Assembly (NCBI GenBank): GCA_016212785.1
Contig: JACRDW010000020.1
Span: 1-13,368 of the forward strand
Origin: Methanobacteriota archaeon
Lineage (GTDB): Archaea > Hydrothermarchaeota > Hydrothermarchaeia > Hydrothermarchaeales > JACRDW01
DNA: 13,368 nt
Direction: 5' to 3'
Positions 5,805 through 11,446 of this stretch are shown one piece after another (position 1 is the first letter of the stretch; the number at the start of each line of letters is the position of its first letter). Made by a program: the position numbers and the translations under genes. Below the pieces are notes generated by a model. The model worked only from the letters and a program-made list of their open reading frames with translations, ran no database searches and had not been told where the DNA came from.

Positions 5805-7336
5805 CTCAGTAGCTCCAGAATTTCCGGTCTGGAGAGTTCAATTTTGCCCTTCGCTAGGGACGTAATTCCAAAACCAGTGGGATAAGGGGAGAAATACTGC
5901 CAGTAACTCCAGCTGAAATTGTACTTCTTAAATAGCTCGAGCACATCGCTAATCCAGTTAGCTACATTCGCTTCGGCAGGATTTTGCTGGGAGCCAAATT
6001 CTCCAACGTAAATCGGCACATTGCAGCGATTCATGAAATCTACTGCATACTGCATCTTCGCTTCCAGCGCTGCTTTGTCTATTCTTTCCAGGATCTTTTT
6101 CTTGTGCCAGCTGAGCGCTATGTAATTATCGCCAGTTGCGTTTTCGGTCTTTACCCAAGCAGAGAAAGAGTATTGCTTCTGGGGACTCACTTTTATCGGC
6201 GCGCTTTCCACAAAGGCTTTGCTTGTTTTTTCAAATTTTACCGAGCGCCTGCCAGCATGAGCAAGCGCATCTAATTTAATAGAACCGTCGATGCTCCTGT
6301 TGCGCCACTGCATGCTCTGCGAAGCTGCCTCGAAAGAAGGATTTGAAACCAGAGGCGCAGGAAGCTCAAGCGCTGCTGAACCTTCTTTCAGCTCCAAGTC
6401 GTCGAACCACGCAGCGCCGCTGTTGTTCGCAGATACGCACTGCGCAAGGACAATCTCCGCATTCGCGGGTGCTGCTGCGCCGAGCGACAGCTTCTGCCAG
6501 CTTGCCGTGCTGTTTGCGCTCTGGGATTTTACTTGAGAAATAAACTCGCCCGCAGTTGCTATCTCGCCGGGGTAGGTTACGACTGCTCTGCCGCCCCCCT
6601 TCAAGTAATGCGTAAGCTGATGGGGGTAATAAACGTGTATGCTGTACATCGTGTTTTTATCCTCAATCCGCACGAGGGCGAATTCTGTCGTGCTACCCTT
6701 AAGCAGCCGCGCATCTTCAAGAATTATAATGTGCTTTGAATCGTTTGAGCGAATCGCTTCTGCGGTCGCGCCCATTACTCTAGCATAAGTATCAACATCA
6801 GGAGGTGCTCCCTCGTTCAGCAGGTCATAGCCAGCTATTATTTCTCTGCCTGCGCATCTTTTCGCTATCTTTGCCCAGAGGGCAATAAATCGCTGCTGGT
6901 ACTCTTTGTTGTCCCAGAACTCGTACGTGCCCTCGCGCTGTATAACGAAGTCGTATGGATTCTGCCCGCCCGGGGCGAAGTGCATGTCCAGAATTACATA
7001 TAATTTATGCTTCTCGCACCAGCTCAGGATTTTATCCAACAGCTCGAAGCCATCCTCCTTGTATTCAAAGGGCTTGTAGTCCATCCAGAGGCGTAATGAG
7101 TTTGCGCCCCACTCTGCAATTCTTTTTATGTCCTCCTCAGTTAAACTGCCCTCTCTGAAGTTCTCATAACCAACGTTAAATCCTGCGAGTCTTACCGGCT
7201 TTCCGGACGCCGTGATAACTTCTTTCCCATAAACCCTTAAGAATCCAGCTTGTTGTTTTTCCAAGCAGCCGAAAAATCCAAGGCTTGCAGCCATGCACAA
7301 TTTCAGGAAAGTTCTCCTATTCATAGATGCACCCAT
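5792..7336 (-). CDS. Secreted GH5-family glycoside hydrolase with inserted CBM4/9-like domain
   Basis: A 514-residue protein with an N-terminal NRRTFLKLCMAASLGFFGC. This is a twin-arginine signal followed by a lipobox-like Cys24, so it is probably exported folded and lipid-anchored. The catalytic TIM barrel shows GH5 hallmarks: HKLYVILDMH near beta 3, the acid/base Glu175 in GYDLLNEGAP, His234/Tyr236 in YSIHVYYPH, the nucleophile Glu446 in IYVGEFGS, and Trp477/Trp479 at beta 8. It would cleave a beta-1,4-linked polysaccharide (glucan or mannan); the substrate cannot be told. Residues about 270-410 interrupt the barrel between beta 6 and beta 7 and resemble a carbohydrate-binding jelly roll with its two halves in swapped order. 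Start: the ATG at 7336 gives four extra residues; the ATG at 7324 (MNRRTF) has GGGTG 5 nt upstream and may be the true start. The gene is transcribed toward metG and may once have been directly upstream of it. Confidence 0.88.
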   Translation of the reverse strand: MGASMNRRTFLKLCMAASLGFFGCLEKQQAGFLRVYGKEVITASGKPVRLAGFNVGYENFREGSLTEEDIKRIAEWGANSLRLWMDYKPFEYKEDGFELLDKILSWCEKHKLYVILDMHFAPGGQNPYDFVIQREGTYEFWDNKEYQQRFIALWAKIAKRCAGREIIAGYDLLNEGAPPDVDTYARVMGATAEAIRSNDSKHIIILEDARLLKGSTTEFALVRIEDKNTMYSIHVYYPHQLTHYLKGGGRAVVTYPGEIATAGEFISQVKSQSANSTASWQKLSLGAAAPANAEIVLAQCVSANNSGAAWFDDLELKEGSAALELPAPLVSNPSFEAASQSMQWRNRSIDGSIKLDALAHAGRRSVKFEKTSKAFVESAPIKVSPQKQYSFSAWVKTENATGDNYIALSWHKKKILERIDKAALEAKMQYAVDFMNRCNVPIYVGEFGSQQNPAEANVANWISDVLELFKKYNFSWSYWQYFSPYPTGFGITSLAKGKIELSRPEILELLRKHF

Positions 7337-7433
7337 TTCTCGCTTATCATTCCCTGACTTTTTAGGTATTTTTTAATCACATCTTTAAAAATGTATTTTC
7401 AAACCGTTGCTAGAACAATCGCTTTCATGCTAA

Positions 7434-7441
7434 TTTATATA
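7434..7441 (+). promoter_or_regulatory. TATA box for argC
   Basis: TTTATATA is centred about 28 bp upstream of the argC ATG. With no ribosome binding site in between, this suggests a leaderless transcript for the argC operon. The 128-bp gap to the divergent GH5 gene also holds AT-rich tracts suited to a minus-strand promoter (about 7366-7394). Confidence 0.6.
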
Positions 7442-7464
7442 TTCCTAAGTGAAAATAAATTTAG

Positions 7465-8499
7465 ATGATGAAAATGAAGGTGGGCGTTGTAGGAGCTTCG
7501 GGCTACGCAGGCGGCGAGCTGCTTAGACTGCTTGCAGGGCATCCTGAATGCGAGGTAGCCTGCATAACGTCCAGAAAATTCGCAGGCAAAAGCGCAGCCG
7601 AGGTGCACCCGAATTTGAGGGATATTTTAAAAATAAAGTTCGAAGACCTTGCTCCGGAGAAGGTTGCCTCCAAATGCGACTTCGTATTCACCGCAACTCC
7701 GCACGGAGCTTCGATGAGCACGATACCAGTTTTTGTGGACAGCGGAATTAAGGCAGTCGACCTCAGCGGAGATTTCAGATTTAAAAATGTGAAGACTTAT
7801 GAGCGCTACTACGGGCTGAAGCACAGCTGCCCCGAGATAAAGGCGGTTTTTGGCCTGCCCGAGCTGCACAGAAAGGAAATAAAAAAAGCAAGGCTGGTTG
7901 CAAATCCCGGCTGCTATGCTGCGTGCGTTATTCTAGGGTTAGCTCCGGTTATTAAAGAAGATTTAACAGAGGTTGTAGCAGTGGATGCGAAGAGCGGAAT
8001 CTCCGGCGCAGGAGCAGAGCCGTCGCAGAAGACGCACTACCCGCTGACCGCCGAGAGCGTGCTTCCGTACAGCGTTGCTGCACACCGCCATTTACCGGAG
8101 ATTGAGCAGGAACTTCAAGTTCTGAATAAAAAGATTAATATCTCGTTCGTTCCGCATTTGGTGCCTGTGATTAGAGGAATATCTGCAACGATGCACTGCT
8201 TTTTGAGGAGAGGTATAAACGGCGAGAGAATCGCCACGCTTTATGAAAAATTTTACAAAAACGAGCCCTTCGTGAGAATTCTCAATGCCGGCGAAATGCC
8301 CAGGATGAGCGCAGTCCGGGGCTCAAATTACATAGACATAGGCTGCTTTGAAGTGGATGAAGAGCGGAAAAGAGCAATCATAGTGGCAGCGCTGGACAAC
8401 CTTGTAAAGGGCGCAGCCGGGCAGGCAGTCCAGAACATGAACATCATGCGGGGCTTCGAAGAGACTGCTGGACTGAAACACGCCGCCCTGTACCCGTGA
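7465..8499 (+). CDS. argC: N-acetyl-gamma-glutamyl-phosphate reductase
   Basis: A 344-residue NADPH-dependent enzyme of arginine biosynthesis. It reduces N-acetylglutamyl 5-phosphate to N-acetylglutamate 5-semialdehyde in the cytosol. The N-terminal Rossmann fold shows VGVVGASGYAGGELLRLL. The active-site Cys150 lies in VANPGCYAAC, followed by SGISGAGAEPS and the conserved HRHLPEIEQEL; all key residues are present and length is normal. The ATG at 7465 sits 28 bp after a TATA box; ATGs at 7468 and 7474 are alternatives. In some archaea the homologue acts on LysW-bound substrates for lysine (LysY). No LysW or other arg/lys gene is in the window to decide, but ArgC is the default. The stop overlaps the next gene's GTG by 4 nt, indicating an operon. 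Confidence 0.95.
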   Translation: MMKMKVGVVGASGYAGGELLRLLAGHPECEVACITSRKFAGKSAAEVHPNLRDILKIKFEDLAPEKVASKCDFVFTATPHGASMSTIPVFVDSGIKAVDLSGDFRFKNVKTYERYYGLKHSCPEIKAVFGLPELHRKEIKKARLVANPGCYAACVILGLAPVIKEDLTEVVAVDAKSGISGAGAEPSQKTHYPLTAESVLPYSVAAHRHLPEIEQELQVLNKKINISFVPHLVPVIRGISATMHCFLRRGINGERIATLYEKFYKNEPFVRILNAGEMPRMSAVRGSNYIDIGCFEVDEERKRAIIVAALDNLVKGAAGQAVQNMNIMRGFEETAGLKHAALYP

Positions 8500-9620
8500 A
8501 TCCCTGCATAGTGATAATGACTCAGCTAATTTCAATATTCATATACGACGTCGGGGGAGAGTTCACCCCGAAAGACGTAAGGAGCATCTGCGAGTGCTTG
8601 GGGGAAGTGAAGAAGGAGAGAATCAGCGACATATACACGGATTATTTTATCGAGCTCGGAATGACTCCAGTGAGAGCGCTCGTCGAAGAAAGGGAAGTCG
8701 AATTCGCAGGTTTAAAAGCAAGCTTTAAAAAATATCTCAAGGTCCTGGTTTTCGGCGTGGTGCTCGTTGAATTTCAATTCGACTTTGGAAAGCCGCTTAA
8801 TTTTCAGAAACTCAGAGAAGCTGCAAGCTGTGAGACTCTTGTAATAGATAATCAGCCCAAGCGCCTTGCGGACATTGCGAGGGAGGAATTTGACAGGGTA
8901 ATGGAATCTGCAAGTGGAAAATTCAAGTGGACGTACGAGGTTCCGAATTTCGTTGACAACTATAAGATTATCGTGGATGAAAAGCTGAAATCCAAGAAGG
9001 AAATCTGTGCGGTTATTCTGAACGAAGACCCGAAAACGCTGAGCGATGACATAATCGAGGGGATGACGAAAAGTGCAGTGCGGTATTCAAAAAAAGATGC
9101 TGCGTTTGTTTCAAATACCTCCAGCTATATTTACTCTGAAGAATTTCCTGAGGATATAATCAATATCATCGAACTTTCCAGAATGCAGCTGTTCGAGCTG
9201 AAGGTTTATGATTTCATACTCGACAAGCAGATAGGGGGCACCTATGCTGTGCTGGAGGGAATTCCAAAGGGAGGCGGAATTTTGGGTCTCAAACTTTTCT
9301 CCGAAAAGTACAGAAAGCTCTCAGAAGTTGCGTACGATTTGATGGAAATGCGCATAGAACTCGTGGACTCTATAAAGGACGTTATGAACTCGATGAAGGT
9401 CACGAACGACATTTTCCTCGCATTTCTGTACAGGAGGGTGAACGAGGAATTCAGGCTGGAGGACTGGTACGGAAGCGTCAGGTCAAAGCTCGAGGAACTC
9501 GGAAGGGCGTACAGCATGGTCGTCGACAGCCAGGAAATGATGAAGTCCACGACGCTCGAGATGTGGATTGTTATACTGATACTGCTCGAGCTGGTTGTTC
9601 TGCTAGTCTTAGGAGTTTGA
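8496..9620 (+). CDS. RMD1/RMND1-like (COG1723/DUF155) membrane protein
   Basis: A 374-residue protein with a mostly soluble body and a single C-terminal transmembrane helix (LEMWIVILILLELVVLLVLG). This is the layout of the RMD1/Sif2/RMND1 family, known in yeast and mitochondria and widespread but uncharacterised in archaea. The segment VLVFGVVLVEFQFDFGKPLN resembles the family's 'vFG.vVf...' core, and a helical region precedes the tail anchor. The assignment rests on this layout and is moderate. The GTG at 8496 overlaps the argC stop (GTGA), so it should be co-translated with argC; the ATG at 8517 is an alternative start that drops seven residues. It converges with the lipoprotein gene at only 4 bp spacing. 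No metabolic link to arginine synthesis is known; the pairing may be regulatory convenience. Confidence 0.85.
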   Translation: MNPCIVIMTQLISIFIYDVGGEFTPKDVRSICECLGEVKKERISDIYTDYFIELGMTPVRALVEEREVEFAGLKASFKKYLKVLVFGVVLVEFQFDFGKPLNFQKLREAASCETLVIDNQPKRLADIAREEFDRVMESASGKFKWTYEVPNFVDNYKIIVDEKLKSKKEICAVILNEDPKTLSDDIIEGMTKSAVRYSKKDAAFVSNTSSYIYSEEFPEDIINIIELSRMQLFELKVYDFILDKQIGGTYAVLEGIPKGGGILGLKLFSEKYRKLSEVAYDLMEMRIELVDSIKDVMNSMKVTNDIFLAFLYRRVNEEFRLEDWYGSVRSKLEELGRAYSMVVDSQEMMKSTTLEMWIVILILLELVVLLVLGV

Positions 9621-9624
9621 TTTG

Positions 9625-10005
9625 CTATCCGCACCCAGTTTGTATCATATCCTGAATCATCTCATCCCACTTCTCGTCCAGCACTGCTGAGATTACCTTG
9701 CCTTCTTTGACGACGATTCTTGCTGTGTGCGGGGTTATAACCTGAGTAACGATTTTTCCAGTCCTGTCTCCGTAGCCTCCGTGCCTGCTCTGGAATTCTA
9801 TGACAACGCTCCAGCAGTAAGGGCAGTACAATGCTTGTACTTCTATTACTTTCATGTTCTCGCCGTCCCACTTGTAGGTTGGAGCATTTGCGAGAAATTC
9901 CTTCGCAGTTTCGACGGCTTCTTCTTTTGTGTAAGTTTGGGACGTGGACTGGAGGCATCCGGCAATTAAAATTCCGAGTATTAAAATGTTGGTTATCTTC
10001 TCCAT
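9625..10005 (-). CDS. Small lipoprotein with CPYC motif (unknown function)
   Basis: A 126-residue protein with a lipoprotein signal (LILGILIAGC, lipid Cys17). Residues 24-50 form a helix-rich segment with TKEEAVETAKEFL. Next comes ALYCPYCWSVVIEFQSRHGG, with Cys61 and Cys64 in a CxxC arrangement and a run of conserved-looking residues (YGDRTGKIVTQVITPHTARI). The C-terminal EGKVISAVLDEKWDEM closes a small beta domain resembling PepSY-like repeats. I recall related archaeal proteins with the same 'CPYCW ... FQSRHAGYGDRTG' block, but no function is established. The CxxC might bind metal or take part in thiol chemistry outside the membrane; this is inference. The ATG at 10003-10005 has a weak AGGA upstream. 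It is divergent from the 10109 gene and converges closely with the RMD1-like gene. Confidence 0.85.
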   Translation of the reverse strand: MEKITNILILGILIAGCLQSTSQTYTKEEAVETAKEFLANAPTYKWDGENMKVIEVQALYCPYCWSVVIEFQSRHGGYGDRTGKIVTQVITPHTARIVVKEGKVISAVLDEKWDEMIQDMIQTGCG

Positions 10006-10108
10006 ACTTCCTATTTTCTGTTCACCATATAGTATTAAGTCTTGTGTAATTTAGCTCTTTCAAGTTAGTCGTTAGGAAAGTATTAAAAATTAAAGATGGG
10101 AGTATAAT

Positions 10109-11065
10109 ATGATGGAAGTTGCCTATGTTGTAGCGTTTGCTATAATTGTCGTCTTGGGTATATTCTATAAAATTGAAAGACCAATGGAGTTTACTCTAAC
10201 TTTTATAATATTGGCTTCTCTTGCGGTCTATAGAATCTCAAATGATTTTGTCCAAGTTGTTCTTACTATTGTTGGTCTAATTTTCGCTAATCACTCAGTA
10301 CAGCCTCTCTTTTATCCAATAGCTGTAAAAAGTCAAAGTAAGGATAGATATATAACCAGCAACCACGCTAAGCACTCTTTTCCTCCTTATAAAGAGGGAA
10401 GCGACCCAGAAAAAGAAAAGCCTGAGTTTGATTATTATCTCCACAACTGCGTATCCTTTACAATCAAGCTTCCCATATTTCCTATATTCAGGACAATAAA
10501 GATAGATTTCCCTGCGACCAAAGAAGTAAGTATAGATACGGGAGATGTAACGAAATATTCAGTTCTTCCTTTTATAGACGTTCCAAAGGCGGAAGGAAAT
10601 TCAATTAAACTAAAAATTAGAACGTCTGCATGGACGATAACAGAGACAGAATATCCAATTCATTTTTCCCAGAAATTGAAAGAAAGCCCGAACACTGGAA
10701 TTGCCTCTGGTGCATATTACTCTCCATACAGCAAGGGGGAGTTTACTGGTTTCCCTGATTATAAGCCAATCAACAAAGAGGACGAGCACGGAGTTTTATT
10801 AAGTTTTTATAGTCATGCATCTGTCCCATTAAGATACTATGAAGGCGTAGATAACATAATTGCGTCTAGTAAAGATATCTGGAGTAAATTCTTCGGAAGA
10901 GAGCATATTCAAGTTTCATTTGAGAATGGAGATATTGTCGGCATATACAAAGGGTACGTCTATTTTAGAATTTCTGACGAAGTAAAGCCCTTTCAACAAA
11001 GAAATTATTACATCTCCTCCAAAGGAAAAGGCAGGATAGTAACATTTTCTTGGCAGAAGAAATGA
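10109..11065 (+). CDS. Membrane protein of unknown function
   Basis: A 318-residue protein not recognised as any family. The first 65 residues hold two or three hydrophobic helices (VAYVVAFAIIVVLGIFY, FTLTFIILASLAVY, VVLTIVGLIFANH). A polar linker (about 72-105) follows, then a beta-rich domain with many aromatic and Ser/Thr residues. GGGAG lies 6 nt upstream of the ATG at 10109. An immediately following ATG is an alternative. Base composition is AT-rich compared with argC and the DUF460 gene, as in the frameshifted membrane gene at 3948-4840, which hints at a separate origin. It converges with two tiny membrane ORFs (11073-11352). Confidence 0.8.
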   Translation: MMEVAYVVAFAIIVVLGIFYKIERPMEFTLTFIILASLAVYRISNDFVQVVLTIVGLIFANHSVQPLFYPIAVKSQSKDRYITSNHAKHSFPPYKEGSDPEKEKPEFDYYLHNCVSFTIKLPIFPIFRTIKIDFPATKEVSIDTGDVTKYSVLPFIDVPKAEGNSIKLKIRTSAWTITETEYPIHFSQKLKESPNTGIASGAYYSPYSKGEFTGFPDYKPINKEDEHGVLLSFYSHASVPLRYYEGVDNIIASSKDIWSKFFGREHIQVSFENGDIVGIYKGYVYFRISDEVKPFQQRNYYISSKGKGRIVTFSWQKK

Positions 11066-11072
11066 ACAAAAA

Positions 11073-11174
11073 CTATGCCGCAGTTTCTCTCTTCTTTTGC
11101 TCTCGTGTGAGGTACCATACCGCCAAGGAAAATCCTGCCACAATGACCACAAGTACAATTTCAGCATTATTCAT
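11073..11174 (-). CDS. Putative 33-residue single-helix membrane protein
   Basis: The ATG at 11172-11174 has AGAGG 7 nt upstream. The product begins MNNAEIVLVVIVAGFSLAVW and ends with a basic, charged tail (TREQKKRETAA), i.e. one membrane helix with a positive cytoplasmic end. It lies 46 bp downstream of another small membrane ORF on the same strand. A TATA-like ATATATAAGG tract between the two (about 11206-11216) could give it its own promoter. Function unknown. The support is ribosome binding site, start, hydrophobic helix and tail rule together; a chance ORF is possible at this size. Confidence 0.45.
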   Translation of the reverse strand: MNNAEIVLVVIVAGFSLAVWYLTREQKKRETAA

Positions 11175-11220
11175 CGTTATTCCTCTAGTTTATCCAATTG
11201 CCTTGCGAGCCTTATATATC

Positions 11221-11352
11221 TTATATTGAAATCTCCAAAACGACAGGCTTCCCGAAGATATTTTGAAGCAAGATTGCTATGAGGAATCCGATGGCAGCCT
11301 GTATCAACAGTTTATGTAAGTCCATCCATGCTTTGATTTCGTTCTTCTGCAT
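11221..11352 (-). CDS. Putative 43-residue single-helix membrane protein
   Basis: The ATG at 11350-11352 is preceded by GGGT and, about 34 bp upstream, a good TATA-like ATTTATATC (about 11382-11390). The product has an amphipathic start (MQKNEIKAWMDLHKLL), one hydrophobic helix (QAAIGFLIAILLQNIF) and a short tail. It is the first of two tandem small membrane ORFs that fill most of the 381-bp gap between the 318-residue membrane protein gene and the DUF460 gene. No family is recognised; a toxin-like or accessory membrane peptide is possible but not shown. Confidence 0.45.
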   Translation of the reverse strand: MQKNEIKAWMDLHKLLIQAAIGFLIAILLQNIFGKPVVLEISI

Positions 11353-11381
11353 GCTTTACCCTTACAATTATTCGAGTCATT

Positions 11382-11390
11382 GATATAAAT
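11382..11390 (-). promoter_or_regulatory. TATA-like element for the small membrane ORF pair
   Basis: The minus-strand ATTTATATC is centred about 34 bp before the ATG at 11352, compatible with a short leader that carries the GGGT ribosome binding site. Confidence 0.4.
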
Positions 11391-11411
11391 CTCTTTGCTT
11401 CAAGGTATGGG

Positions 11412-11420
11412 ATAAATTTA
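11412..11420 (+). promoter_or_regulatory. TATA-like element for the DUF460 gene
   Basis: ATAAATTTA is centred about 31 bp upstream of the ATG at 11447. No ribosome binding site is apparent, which suggests a leaderless transcript as for metG and argC. Confidence 0.45.
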
Positions 11421-11446
11421 TTATCTCTGCAGCAAATATACAGGCA

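Noticed and set aside
9242..9634. 130-codon minus-strand frame antisense to the RMD1-like gene
   Set aside because: Ser/Thr-rich shadow; the plus-strand gene is better supported by layout, length and coupling to argC.
11097..11282. 61-codon plus-strand frame in the gap after the 318-residue protein
   Set aside because: No ribosome binding site and no protein-like features; the minus strand of the same stretch holds two better small ORFs.
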